Of a stretch of DNA of 64,000 nucleotides, positions 12,073 through 20,535 are shown piece after piece; position 1 is the first letter of the stretch; the number at the start of each line of letters is the position of its first letter. Position numbers and translations under genes: made by a program. The DNA is from Leifsonia poae. GTDB lineage: Bacteria > Actinomycetota > Actinomycetes > Actinomycetales > Microbacteriaceae. Where the stretch lies: assembly GCF_027921845.1 (NCBI RefSeq), contig NZ_BSEN01000006.1, positions 205,125 to 269,124 on the forward strand, given 5' to 3'. The notes under the pieces were generated by a model. The model did no database searches. It was not told the DNA's origin and saw nothing but the letters and a program-made list of their open reading frames with translations.

Positions 12073-13879
12073 GGCCGACACCGAGACGTCTGACACGACA
12101 GCGGCGACGGGACGTCCCGGAGCGCAGGTGGACGACGGCCTTCCCCTGACGGGCAACCCGGCCACCGACTATTCGATCGCCCTGTTGAGTGCGCTGGTGA
12201 CTGCCGGCGTGCGCGACATCGTCGTCAGCCCGGGCTCCCGCTCCCAGGCGCTGGCTCTCACCGCCGCCGAGCTGGAGCACTCCGGGGCGATCCGACTGCA
12301 CGTGCGGATTGATGAACGTGTCTCCGGCTTCCTCGCGCTCGGCCTCGCGCGGGAGAGCGGCGCGCCCGCCGTCGTGATCACCACGAGCGGCACCGCGACC
12401 GCGAACCTGCATCCGGCGGTGCTCGAGGCGCACGAGTCCGGCATCCCGCTGATCGTCCTGACGTCCGACAGGCCCGCGGAGCTCCGCGGCATCCGGGCCA
12501 ATCAGACGACACAGCAGCCCGGAATCTACGCGGACGCCGCGCGCTGGGAGATCGACGTCCCCGCGCCGGAGGGGAGCGCCGACGAGCGCGCGACGGCGGA
12601 GGCTCTCGCGCGAACCGCCGTGAGCACCGCGGTCGGTGCCGATTCCGCCGATCCGGGGCCCGTGCACATCAACCTCGCGCTGCGCGACCCGCTCTCGGTC
12701 GCGGTTCCATCGATCGACATCGCGCAACCGGGAACCGTGCCGTCGACGGCGGGCCCGGATGCGCTCGGCCGGGACATCCTGCCTCTTGCCGACGGTCCGC
12801 TCACGGTCGTCGTGGCCGGGGCCGACGCCGGCGAGGTCGCGGAGTCGTTCGCGCGCGCGGGCGGCTACCCGCTGATCGCGGAGGTCTCGAGCGGCGCCCA
12901 CTTCGGACCGAACCTCGTCGTGGCCTACCGGGAGCTGCTTCGCGAGGAGGGCTTCGGCGACCGCGTCGAGCGCGCCGTCGTCTTCGGGCATCCGACCCTC
13001 AGCCGTGAGGTTCCGGCACTGCTCATGCGCGACGACGTCGAGGTCGTCGTCGTCGCGCCGCGCGGCGAGCAGGCGTACAACCCGGCGCACCGCGCGCAGA
13101 TCGTCGGCGGTGTGACCGTTCCTCCGACGGCCGACCCGCGATCGCCGGAGGCGCGTGCCTGGGTGGGCAGCTGGGTGTTCGCGAGCAGACGGCTGATCGA
13201 GGCCGCCGAGCTCGCGGCGGATCCGGGAGCCGCCGCGCCCGACGTCGACAAGGCGCGCTCGTTCGATCCTTCCGACGCGCTCGCCTTCGCCAAGGCCGAG
13301 CTCGCGGCGGTGCGCGTGCCCATCACGCGTCCGCTGCTCGCCGAGGCCCTGTGGCGCTACACCTGGCCGCACGACCGTCTCGTCTTCGGGGCATCCCGCC
13401 TCATCCGGGATGCCGACCGGATCGTCCTCGGCAAGAAGCTGCGGGTGCACGCGAACCGTGGGCTCGCCGGGATCGACGGCACGATCGCCACCGCACTCGG
13501 CGTGGCGATCGCAAGCCAGGCGTCTGCAGAACAGACGGGGACCCCCTCGGGCGTGACACGCGTGCTGATGGGGGACCTGACGCTGCTGCACGACGTCGGT
13601 GCCCTGCTCATCGGCGAGGGCGAGTGGCGCCCGCACCTGCAGGTGGTCGTGGGCAACGACGGTGGCGGAACGATCTTCGACGGGCTCGAGGTCGCGAAGA
13701 GCGCGCCCGCCACAGCCTTCGAGCGGGTGCTGTACACGCCGCAACACGTGGATGTCGCCGCGCTCGCCGCGGCGTACGGCTGGGACCACCGCGTCGTGCG
13801 CACCAAGGGCGAGCTCGACCAGGCGCTCTCCGCGCCGCCCGCCGGCGTCAGCATCGTCGAGGTGCCACTCGCGCGCTAG
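12065..13879 (+). CDS. menD: SEPHCHC synthase MenD
   Basis: A 604-aa thiamine-diphosphate enzyme that joins isochorismate and 2-oxoglutarate, the first committed step of menaquinone synthesis. Residues 55-60 are SPGSRS, E84 in RIDERVSGF is the cofactor-activating Glu, SDRPAELRG follows, and [12 protein letters not shown]...GNDGGGTIF is the ThDP/Mg-binding stretch. An N-terminal extension of about 30 residues precedes the core. ATG 12065 overlaps the upstream gene. The isochorismate synthase (menF), menH and the methyltransferase are not in the window. Confidence 0.96.
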   Translation: MAEADTETSDTTAATGRPGAQVDDGLPLTGNPATDYSIALLSALVTAGVRDIVVSPGSRSQALALTAAELEHSGAIRLHVRIDERVSGFLALGLARESGAPAVVITTSGTATANLHPAVLEAHESGIPLIVLTSDRPAELRGIRANQTTQQPGIYADAARWEIDVPAPEGSADERATAEALARTAVSTAVGADSADPGPVHINLALRDPLSVAVPSIDIAQPGTVPSTAGPDALGRDILPLADGPLTVVVAGADAGEVAESFARAGGYPLIAEVSSGAHFGPNLVVAYRELLREEGFGDRVERAVVFGHPTLSREVPALLMRDDVEVVVVAPRGEQAYNPAHRAQIVGGVTVPPTADPRSPEARAWVGSWVFASRRLIEAAELAADPGAAAPDVDKARSFDPSDALAFAKAELAAVRVPITRPLLAEALWRYTWPHDRLVFGASRLIRDADRIVLGKKLRVHANRGLAGIDGTIATALGVAIASQASAEQTGTPSGVTRVLMGDLTLLHDVGALLIGEGEWRPHLQVVVGNDGGGTIFDGLEVAKSAPATAFERVLYTPQHVDVAALAAAYGWDHRVVRTKGELDQALSAPPAGVSIVEVPLAR

Positions 13880-13979
13880 GTCGTGCGCCACGTCTCCGGA
13901 GCTACAACCGGCTCGCGGCCCCGCGCCGCTCGGATTGGAGGCTGTCCACAACGGAAGTGAGAGTCCGTTGGCGGCTGGC

Positions 13980-13985
13980 TAGCAT
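13980..13985 (+). promoter_or_regulatory. -10 hexamer TAGCAT before GTG 13992
   Basis: TAGCAT ends 6 nt before GTG 13992, which favours this GTG over the in-frame ATG at 13998 as the leaderless start. Confidence 0.55.
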
Positions 13986-13991
13986 GACCGC

Positions 13992-14543
13992 GTGCATATG
14001 ATCTTTCGAACGATGCTTCACGCGCTGATCTCGCGGTTCGGCGCACGACTGGGACACTGGGACGTCGCGCGTACGAAGTTCCGCGTACTGCCGACCGATC
14101 TCGACATCCTGAAGCACATGAACAACGGCGTATATCTCTCCATCGCCGACATCGGACGGTTCGACCTGCTCACCCGCAACGGGGTGTGGGCGATCTTCAA
14201 GAAGCGCGGCTGGTACCCCGTCGTGGCGTCGGAGACGATCTCGTTCCGCAAGTCGCTGGAGCTGTGGCAGCCGTTCGTCGTCGAGTCGCGCATCCTCGGC
14301 TTCGACGAGCGGGCGGTCTACGTCGAGCAGCGGTTCACCGTCGATGGCGAGATCTACACGCAGGCGTTCATCCGGGGCCGATTCCTCAAGCGCGGCGGCG
14401 GCATCGTCACGAACGAGGAACTGTTGGAGGCCGTGGGCACGGCACCGACGGACGTCAGCGTTCCCGCGTGGCTGCTCGAATGGGGCGGCCGTGCGGCGCT
14501 CCCGTCGACGCGCGCCGAAGCGCCCAGCGTCTGGGCGGACTGA
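13992..14543 (+). CDS. 4HBT-type acyl-CoA thioesterase-like protein
   Basis: A 183-aa single-domain hotdog protein. The segment LPTDLDILKHMNNGVYLSIAD matches the N-terminal helix of 4-hydroxybenzoyl-CoA-thioesterase-like proteins of the Them6 branch, with Asp and HMNN where active-site residues sit. It probably hydrolyses an acyl-CoA; the substrate is unknown. The GTG start fits a leaderless transcript; ATG 13998 would give a product two residues shorter. It is separated from menD by 112 nt, so a menaquinone role is not implied. It converges on the FAD oxidase, with a tandem repeat in the gap. Confidence 0.8.
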   Translation: MHMIFRTMLHALISRFGARLGHWDVARTKFRVLPTDLDILKHMNNGVYLSIADIGRFDLLTRNGVWAIFKKRGWYPVVASETISFRKSLELWQPFVVESRILGFDERAVYVEQRFTVDGEIYTQAFIRGRFLKRGGGIVTNEELLEAVGTAPTDVSVPAWLLEWGGRAALPSTRAEAPSVWAD

Positions 14544-14557
14544 GACCGGCGCCCGCT

Positions 14558-14611
14558 AGCGGACGCCGGCCCCGAAGCGGACGCCGGCCCGGAAGCGAAC
14601 GCCGGTCCCGA
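14558..14611 (+). repeat. 18-bp tandem repeat, three units
   Basis: Three consecutive 18-bp units (AGCGGACGCCGGCCCCGA and two variants with one to three changes) occupy most of the 76-nt gap between two convergent stop codons. It is GC-rich, imperfect and probably slippage-born; it may also fold when transcribed. Confidence 0.8.
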
Positions 14612-14619
14612 AGGGTCGG

Positions 14620-15990
14620 CTACCGCGGTTCGAAGGCGAACACGCCCTGCGGATCCCACTCCGCGCGCACCTCCGCCAGACGGTCGAGCACTGCCGGTGG
14701 CCAGGTCTTCTCGAACGCCGCCCTGTCCACGAGCCCCGCCGACCAATTCACGTTGGTGATGGCGGAGACCCGGTCGCTCACGGCCTCCGTGATCAGGGCG
14801 GCGCGCTCGGGAGCGAGCTCGGCGAAGGTGCCGGGATCCGCCGCGAGCGTCGACAGCGTGTAGAGGCTGTCGCGGCCGCCGACGGCGGTGCCTTCCTCCG
14901 GGTCGCGACTGGTCGCTCCGCCCAGCTGGCGGATCTCCACCGCGAGGAACGGCGAGCCCGAGGCCGGAGTGACCAGCTCGAAGAGGGCCCGGCCGGCGTC
15001 CTGATCGAAGGAGTCCAGCATCAGGCCGCGGATCCAGCTGGGCGCACCCGCCTCGGGGTCGTTGTGGATGGTCGCGATCGCGGTGGTCGGCATCTCGGCC
15101 ACGAAGTCGAGGTACACGGGTGCCGCCGCACGCAGCGGAGCGATGAGCCGCTCGCCTTCGGCCGGGTCGCCCGGATACGCGAACCGCACGCTGAACACGA
15201 AGTGCCCGCGCAGGGGCGGGGGCGGGCCTTCTATGTCGGGCACGTGAAGGAAGACCGCCGAGGTCGTCGCCTCGACGGGCAGCGCCGCTGACCAGTCGAT
15301 CCACGACTGGAAGGCCTGCTCGACCGCGTCGCCGTCGAAGAAGAGGCTGCCCCCGTAAAGCGTGCGCAGGGGAACGAGCTCGAGCGTCATCTCCGTGACG
15401 ACCCCCAGGCCGCCCTTGCCCCCGCGGAGCGCCCAGAACAGCTCCGGGTTGGTCGCGCCATCGGCCGTGACGACCTCGCCGTCGGCGGTGACCACGCGGA
15501 ACGCGCGCACCCAGTCGGCGGTGAAACCGTGGCTGCGGGCGAGCGGCCCGAGGCCGCCACCGAGCGTGTAGCCGACCGCTCCCACGCTCGTGGACGATCC
15601 CGTGACCGGCACCAGGCCGAACTCGGCCGCGGCAGTGATGACCGGAGCCCAGCGCACGCCGGCGCCGATGCGGGCGAGCCGCGCATCCGGATCGATCTCG
15701 AGCGAGTCGAGTGCGCGGGTCGAGATGATGAGTCCGTCGGTGATCGGCGTCTCCGCGCCGTGCCCGGTGGCCTGGATGCGCACGCCGAGCCCGTGCTCGC
15801 GCGCGAAACGCAGAGCCTCGGCGACGTCGGCGTCGGACGTGACCGCGACCACGACATCCGGATCATGCCGGATGACCGGGTTGAAGCAGGCCACTTCGGC
15901 CGCGAGGCCCTCGTCCCCGCGCAGATAGACAGTGCCCCCGATGGCGTCGCGCAGCTGCGCGATCGATTCCTGTGTCAGTGATTTCCCCAT
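14620..15990 (-). CDS. FAD-binding oxidoreductase, berberine-bridge-enzyme family
   Basis: A 456-aa flavoprotein. The PCMH-type FAD domain spans about residues 30-210: the family His in IQATGHGAETP, then GAGVRWAPVI, GSSTSVGAVGYTLGGGLGPLARSHG and WALRGGKGGLGVVTEM. The BBE C-terminal domain ends in VRAEWDPQGVFAFEPR. The Cys of bicovalent flavin attachment (G-x-C-x-G) is not present, so mono-covalent attachment through His is expected. The substrate is unknown, probably a sugar or secondary alcohol oxidised with O2 or another acceptor. The start is supported by TACCCT 6 nt upstream. It is divergent from the HhH glycosylase gene. Confidence 0.88.
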   Translation of the reverse strand: MGKSLTQESIAQLRDAIGGTVYLRGDEGLAAEVACFNPVIRHDPDVVVAVTSDADVAEALRFAREHGLGVRIQATGHGAETPITDGLIISTRALDSLEIDPDARLARIGAGVRWAPVITAAAEFGLVPVTGSSTSVGAVGYTLGGGLGPLARSHGFTADWVRAFRVVTADGEVVTADGATNPELFWALRGGKGGLGVVTEMTLELVPLRTLYGGSLFFDGDAVEQAFQSWIDWSAALPVEATTSAVFLHVPDIEGPPPPLRGHFVFSVRFAYPGDPAEGERLIAPLRAAAPVYLDFVAEMPTTAIATIHNDPEAGAPSWIRGLMLDSFDQDAGRALFELVTPASGSPFLAVEIRQLGGATSRDPEEGTAVGGRDSLYTLSTLAADPGTFAELAPERAALITEAVSDRVSAITNVNWSAGLVDRAAFEKTWPPAVLDRLAEVRAEWDPQGVFAFEPR

Positions 15991-15996
15991 GGGGCG

Positions 15997-16002
15997 AGGG
16001 TA
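15997..16002 (-). promoter_or_regulatory. -10 hexamer TACCCT of leaderless FAD oxidase gene
   Basis: On the minus strand TACCCT precedes the ATG (complement of 15988-15990) by 6 nt (CGCCCC); no Shine-Dalgarno is present. Confidence 0.6.
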
Positions 16003-16055
16003 GAGGAGGGCACCGACATGGCGGAAGAGCCCAGGGCGCGGTCGGTCGGCTGACG

Positions 16056-16061
16056 TACGAT
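16056..16061 (+). promoter_or_regulatory. -10 hexamer TACGAT of leaderless glycosylase gene
   Basis: TACGAT (context CGTACGATTCCAGCATG) ends 6 nt before ATG 16068. The extended form TACGATT is shared with the promoters at 11704 and 34478. Confidence 0.62.
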
Positions 16062-16067
16062 TCCAGC

Positions 16068-17048
16068 ATGACCACCGTGACGCCGTCCTCTCCCGGGTTC
16101 CGGGCGACGTCGTCAGCGACGCCGGAGCCTCCGGATGCGTCCACCGTCTACGCGCCGCGCGATCCGGTGGACGTGCGGGCGACCCTTGGCATCATCGGCC
16201 GCGGCCCCTACGATCCGACGACCATCTGGGATGCGCTCGGGGTGTGGCGCACCTTCCGCACGCCGGCGGGGTCGGCGACGGTGCGCATCCGGTACCCGGC
16301 GGCCGACGGTTCCATCGCGGCGGCAGCCTGGGGTGACGGCGCGGAGTGGGCGATCGACGCGGTGCCCGGACTGCTCGGCCGCGACGACGACTGGAGCTCG
16401 CTGGACGTGCGGGGCACGCCGTTGCTGCACGACAGCCGCCGTCGCAACCCGGGTCTGCGTCTCACGCGCACCGGGCGCCTGATCGAGGCGCTCATCCCGG
16501 CGATCATCGAACAGCGCGTGACCAGCCTCGAGGCGTACAACTCATGGGCGCGGCTGATCCGCTGGTACGGCGAGCCCGCGCCCGGACCGGCTCCAGCCGA
16601 GCTCCGCGTGGTGCCGACCGTGGCGCAGTGGCGGGGCATCCCGTCGTGGGAGTGGCACCGGGCGGGCGTCGACCCCGGCCGCGCGCGCACCGTGATGTCG
16701 GTGCTCGCCGTGGCGGGGTCACTGGAGCGGGCGGCGGATCGCGCGGCCACGCTGCCGGATGCCGCCCGAGCGCTGCGCACGGTGACGGGCATCGGCGTCT
16801 GGACGGCCGCGGAGACGCTGCAACGCACGCACGCCGACCCGGATGCGGTGAGCGTCGGCGACTACCATCTCGCGCACTACGTGGGGGAGGCGCTGATCGG
16901 CCGCCGCGTCGACGACGACGGGATGCTCGAACTGCTCGAACCCTGGACGGGACAGCGGCAGCGGGTGATCCGGCTGATCCTGGCGAGCGGGCATCGCTTC
17001 ACGCGACGCGGGCCGCGGGTGACGCTGCAGGACCACCGCTGGCACTGA
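16068..17048 (+). CDS. HhH-GPD DNA glycosylase, AlkA-like
   Basis: A 326-aa base-excision repair protein. After a disordered N-terminus and an AlkA-like N-domain, the C-terminal half has the helix-hairpin-helix VTGIGVWTAAETL and the catalytic Asp (D265 in SVGDYHLAHYV), the GPD arrangement of DNA-3-methyladenine glycosylase II. It is expected to remove alkylated purines from DNA. The start is fixed by the leaderless promoter; upstream in-frame codons lie over the divergent promoter. It is followed by a large hairpin repeat. Confidence 0.87.
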   Translation: MTTVTPSSPGFRATSSATPEPPDASTVYAPRDPVDVRATLGIIGRGPYDPTTIWDALGVWRTFRTPAGSATVRIRYPAADGSIAAAAWGDGAEWAIDAVPGLLGRDDDWSSLDVRGTPLLHDSRRRNPGLRLTRTGRLIEALIPAIIEQRVTSLEAYNSWARLIRWYGEPAPGPAPAELRVVPTVAQWRGIPSWEWHRAGVDPGRARTVMSVLAVAGSLERAADRAATLPDAARALRTVTGIGVWTAAETLQRTHADPDAVSVGDYHLAHYVGEALIGRRVDDDGMLELLEPWTGQRQRVIRLILASGHRFTRRGPRVTLQDHRWH

Positions 17049-17065
17049 CCGGAGTTCCCCACCCG

Positions 17066-17131
17066 CGATCGAGTCCGAACTTGTTGCGTGCGACACGCCG
17101 CTTACGAGTGCGACAAGTTCGGACTCGATCG
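17066..17131. repeat. intergenic hairpin repeat, family A copy 1
   Basis: A perfect 19-bp inverted repeat (CGATCGAGTCCGAACTTGT at 17066-17084, complement at 17113-17131) with a 28-nt loop lies between two convergent genes. A second copy is at 45953-46018. It could serve as a bidirectional terminator or a REP-like element. Confidence 0.85.
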
Positions 17132-17153
17132 TAGGTGGTGGCGGGCGGGCGGG

Positions 17154-17723
17154 TCAGCCCGCGGTGCCGTTCCGTTCCTGCTCCACCGCGTGCAGGGTCG
17201 CGTGCTCGACCCGGATGTCCTTGTCGAGCTCGCGGCACAGGTTCTGGTAGTGCTCGAGCATCGCCGGGTGGTAGTCGTTCCAGTCCGGCATCGGGCGGCC
17301 GGCGCGCGCGGCGATCAGCCGGTCGAGGTAGTAGTCCCAGCCGACGCCGACGTCCGCCTCCTCGGTGAGCGACCGGAGTCGCTGCGCGAAGGTCAGCGTC
17401 GTGTGACCGCTCGACTCGGTGAGGTGCCAGTACATCCGCCACGAGTCGCCGGCCGGACCGACGTCGGCCGCGAACTTGTGCGGCGCGACGCACTCGAGGA
17501 TGGAGACGTTCTCCCACGGAGCGTCGTCGCCTTCGGCGGTCATCCGGAACCGCACGGCTCCGGTGGAGGGGAGCCCGGTGTACTCGCCCACCCATTCGGC
17601 GAGTCGCGGAGAACGGGTGAAGTACGACCACACGTCTTCGATCGGCGCCTTGAAGATCCTGTCGAGGACCACGTAGACCCCGTCGTCTTTGCGAACGAGG
17701 CGACCTGTTGGTTGCGGCATCAT
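17154..17723 (-). CDS. SRPBCC (AHSA1-like) domain protein
   Basis: A 189-aa START/Bet v1-fold protein. The N-terminal pattern VLDRIFKAPIEDVWSYFTRSPRLAEWVGEYTG and the later HTTLTFAQRL are typical of the Activator of Hsp90 ATPase-like branch; such proteins bind hydrophobic ligands or act in solvent stress, but the ligand here is unknown. The C-terminal 60 residues (LDRLIAARAGRPMPDWNDYHP) carry the extension seen in longer actinobacterial members. Translation starts at tandem ATGs with GGGAGG 6 nt upstream; a TAGTGT -10 candidate lies on the minus strand at 17747-17752, giving a short leader. Confidence 0.82.
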   Translation of the reverse strand: MMPQPTGRLVRKDDGVYVVLDRIFKAPIEDVWSYFTRSPRLAEWVGEYTGLPSTGAVRFRMTAEGDDAPWENVSILECVAPHKFAADVGPAGDSWRMYWHLTESSGHTTLTFAQRLRSLTEEADVGVGWDYYLDRLIAARAGRPMPDWNDYHPAMLEHYQNLCRELDKDIRVEHATLHAVEQERNGTAG

Positions 17724-17817
17724 GATGAACCTCCCGCTGAATCCTCACACTAGTCACGTCTCCGCGATAAGGGCAGAGGGCGTGCGAGGGTTCTCAGGGG
17801 CGGATGGCCCGCACTGA

Positions 17818-17858
17818 CCTCGCGCTCAGGATTCGGAGCGCCTCGCGCTCAGGATTCG
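17818..17858. repeat. 23-bp duplication across a stop codon
   Basis: CCTCGCGCTCAGGATTCG occurs at 17818-17835 and 17841-17858. The right copy carries the stop codon and last codons of the minus-strand FAD protein; the left copy lies just downstream of that gene. It is a local tandem duplication. Confidence 0.75.
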
Positions 17859-19450
17859 AGCACCGCCATGGCCGCGTTGTGCCCGCCGATGCCGCTGACC
17901 GCGCCGCCCCGTCGCGCACCGGATCCGCAGAGCAGGATGCGCTCGTGCCGCGTCGCGACGCCCCAGCGCTGGGCCGGCGTCGACAGCTCGTCGTCGTCCT
18001 CGGCGAACGGCCACGACAGCGGGCCGTGGAAGATGTTGCCGCCCGGCATGTTGAGCGTCTGCTCGATGTCGCGCGTCGTCTTGGTCTCGATGCAAGGGTT
18101 GCCGTCGGCGTCGGTGAGCAGCAGCTCCTCGATCGGTTCCGCGAGCACGGAGTTGAGCGAGGCCAGCACGGCGGCCTGCAGCCGCTCGCGCGTGGCGTCG
18201 TTGTTCTCGTCGTTCAGCCAGCGGTCCGGCGTGTGCAGCCCGAACACCGTGATCGTCTGCGCGCCGCCGGCGGCCAGCTCCGGGTCCAGGATGCTCGGGT
18301 CGGTCAGCGAGTGGCAGTAGATCTCGCACGGGATGAGCTCGGGCATCACGCCGCGGACCGCTCCCGCGTACGCGGTCTCGAGCTGTGTGTAGGTCTCGTT
18401 GATGTGGAAGGTTCCGCCGAATGCGGCGGCCGGATCGACCGATTCGTCCCGCAGACGCGGGAGGCGCTCGAGAAGCAGATTCACCTTCACCTGGGCGCCC
18501 TCGGCGTGCGGCCGCCCGGGCTCCCGCTCGTCGCCGAGCAGCGCGTCGAGCACCTCGGGCGCGACGTTGGCCAGCACGTGGCGGCCGATCACCCGCCGCT
18601 CGTGCTTCTTGCGCCGATAATCCACGGTGCCGTCCGGGTCGATCGCCGTCACCTCGGCGCCGGTCACGATGCGCGCGCCGGCCTCGCGGGCGGCCCGCGC
18701 GAGTTCGGTGGTGACGCTGCCCATGCCGCCGATCGGCACGTCCCATGCGCCGGTGCCGCCGCCGATCACGTGATAGAGGAAGCAGCGGTTCTGGCCGAGC
18801 CCGGGGTCGTCGACGCTCGCGAAGGTGCCGATGAGGGCATCCGTGGCGACGACGCCGCGCACCAGGTCGTTCGACACCCTGGACTCGATGAACTCGCCGA
18901 TCGGGCGCTCGATGATGGCGTTCCACAGCTCGTCGTCGCCGACCAGCGCCTTCGCCTCGCTCCGGGTGAGGAGCGGTTCGGTGACCGTCGGCCAGAGGGC
19001 GCGCGCGAGTTCGCCGGTGGACTCGTAGACCGAGGCGAACGCATCCGTGTCGTCGGCGGCGCCGATGCTCGCGAACGAGCGGGCGGTCGCTTCGGCATCC
19101 GTGTTGTCGATCAGCAGGCCGGAGCCGTCGCGCGCGCCCGGTACCGGCGTGTAGGAGGAGTAGCGGCGGCGCGCGAGGGAGATGCGCAGGCCGAGATCGT
19201 CGATGATCCGCTGCGGCAGCAGGCTGACGAGGTAGGAGTAGCGGGAGAGCCACGCGCCGACGCCGTCGAACGCCTGTGCGCTCACGGCCGCCCCACCGGT
19301 GTTCTGCAGCCGTTCGAGCACGATCACGCTCAGCCCCGCCTTGGCGAGATAGGCGGCGGCGGTGAGGCCGTTGTGCCCGCCTCCCACGATCACCACGTCG
19401 TGCGTGGGTTCCGGAGTCTCCTCGGGTGCGGTGGCGTCGGCGTCGGTCAT
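17849..19450 (-). CDS. phytoene-dehydrogenase-like FAD-dependent oxidoreductase
   Basis: A 533-aa flavoprotein. A Rossmann FAD motif VVIVGGGHNGLTAAAYLAKAG (about 19-40) is followed by VLERLQNTGGAA, and the C-terminal motif CGSGARRGGAVSGIGGHNAA completes the FAD site. It resembles the CrtI/PYROXD2-like family of putative desaturases rather than carotenoid enzymes proper, since no carotenoid genes are nearby. The substrate is unknown. Its ATG overlaps the TGA of the upstream LysR gene (ATGA), so translation is coupled to that regulator. The stop codon lies in a 23-bp duplication. Confidence 0.85.
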   Translation of the reverse strand: MTDADATAPEETPEPTHDVVIVGGGHNGLTAAAYLAKAGLSVIVLERLQNTGGAAVSAQAFDGVGAWLSRYSYLVSLLPQRIIDDLGLRISLARRRYSSYTPVPGARDGSGLLIDNTDAEATARSFASIGAADDTDAFASVYESTGELARALWPTVTEPLLTRSEAKALVGDDELWNAIIERPIGEFIESRVSNDLVRGVVATDALIGTFASVDDPGLGQNRCFLYHVIGGGTGAWDVPIGGMGSVTTELARAAREAGARIVTGAEVTAIDPDGTVDYRRKKHERRVIGRHVLANVAPEVLDALLGDEREPGRPHAEGAQVKVNLLLERLPRLRDESVDPAAAFGGTFHINETYTQLETAYAGAVRGVMPELIPCEIYCHSLTDPSILDPELAAGGAQTITVFGLHTPDRWLNDENNDATRERLQAAVLASLNSVLAEPIEELLLTDADGNPCIETKTTRDIEQTLNMPGGNIFHGPLSWPFAEDDDELSTPAQRWGVATRHERILLCGSGARRGGAVSGIGGHNAAMAVLES

Positions 19451-20364
19451 GCTTCAGAGCTTAAAGGGGAACCGGCCGGAACCGCGCGGGCGAGCGCGTC
19501 GCGGCAGGCGACGACACCGGGACGGCCGGCGGAGGAGCGCCGGGCAGCGGTGAAGACCGTGCGGTGCGGGTTGCCGGGGAGCTCGACGAGCTCGACGCTC
19601 GGGCGCTCGTCCGCCCACACGAGATCCGGCAGGAGACCGACCGCGTTACCCGACCGGATGAGCCGGATGTGCGCGACCAGATCGGCGGTCTCGTAGCGCA
19701 CATCCGGCTCGAATCCGGCCTCACGGCAGCGTTGGACCGCCCACGTGCGTGCCGCCGTCCCCAGCGGCTCCATCACCCACGGCAGGTCTGCCGCCTCGGC
19801 CAGCGACGATGCCCGGATGCGCGCCTTCGGCTCCGCGCTGCTCGCGAGCCGGATGGGGTCGGTCGCCAGGTCGACCCGGTCGAGCCCGGTGCGCAGTCCG
19901 CGCGTGCTCCCCGGGTACTGCTCGGCGATCACCAGGTCGAAGTCGCGGGCCGCGACCTCGAATAGACCCTGCTCCGGCTCCCGCTCGGTGACCTCGACGC
20001 GGAGGTCGGGGTACGCGCCGGCCAGGATGCTCAGCGCGCGCGGCACGATGGCGTGCGCCGCCGACTGGAAGACGGCGATCCGCACGACGCCGGTCACAGT
20101 GGTGAGCGACGTCGTGAGCTCCGATTCGGCCTCGTCGAGAAGATCCAGGACGTCGGCGGTGTGCCGCACGAGGATCTCTGCCTGCGGAGTGAGCTGCACG
20201 CGGCGGCCGACCTTCTGCAGGAGCTGGACGCCGCACTCCTTCTCGAGCGCGGAGAGCTGCTGCGACACCGATGACGGGCTGTAGGAGAGCGCCTGGGCGA
20301 CGGCGGTCACCGTGCCGCGGGCATCGAGTTCGAGCAGCAGCCGCAGTTTGCGCACATCCAGCAT
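19447..20364 (-). CDS. LysR-family transcriptional regulator
   Basis: A 305-aa regulator. The N-terminal winged HTH (LDVRKLRLLLELDARGTV, then AVAQALSYSPSSVSQQL) precedes a LysR substrate-binding domain that begins near residue 90 (VRIAVFQSAAHAIVPRAL). ATG 20364 is chosen because it begins the HTH and has AAGGGAG upstream; a start 36 codons further upstream would add a non-homologous stretch read from the regulatory gap. It is divergent from putA, and the gap holds AACGAT inverted repeats, so control of putA and itself is likely. It is also coupled by a 4-nt overlap to the downstream FAD dehydrogenase. Confidence 0.9.
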   Translation of the reverse strand: MLDVRKLRLLLELDARGTVTAVAQALSYSPSSVSQQLSALEKECGVQLLQKVGRRVQLTPQAEILVRHTADVLDLLDEAESELTTSLTTVTGVVRIAVFQSAAHAIVPRALSILAGAYPDLRVEVTEREPEQGLFEVAARDFDLVIAEQYPGSTRGLRTGLDRVDLATDPIRLASSAEPKARIRASSLAEAADLPWVMEPLGTAARTWAVQRCREAGFEPDVRYETADLVAHIRLIRSGNAVGLLPDLVWADERPSVELVELPGNPHRTVFTAARRSSAGRPGVVACRDALARAVPAGSPLSSEA

Positions 20365-20388
20365 CGGTACTCCCTTGTCCGGCTCACC

Positions 20389-20421
20389 AACGATTGTTCG
20401 GCTGAGCCAAACGATATCGTT
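20389..20421. promoter_or_regulatory. candidate LysR operator between LysR gene and putA
   Basis: A perfect 12-bp palindrome AACGATATCGTT (20410-20421, followed by CG) and a related site AACGATTGTTCG (20389-20400) lie 21 bp apart, centre to centre about two helical turns. Two similar sites on one face of the DNA fit LysR-type recognition and activation sites. No effector is deduced; proline is a guess from the neighbour. Confidence 0.55.
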
Positions 20422-20535
20422 CGACAACCTTCGCTTCTGCTTATCCGATCCAACCCGCACACTGTTCTCCACAGGCCGGATTCATCCCCGTGTCGGCCTC
20501 ACCTCAGGGATACCCGGACAGCGAGGAATACAGTC

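Noticed and set aside
19451-19464. TAAGCT 7 nt before the phytoene-dehydrogenase-like ATG as a leaderless promoter
   Set aside because: It lies within the LysR coding sequence (last codons) and the genes overlap by ATGA, so coupling is the simpler reading; the hexamer may be chance.
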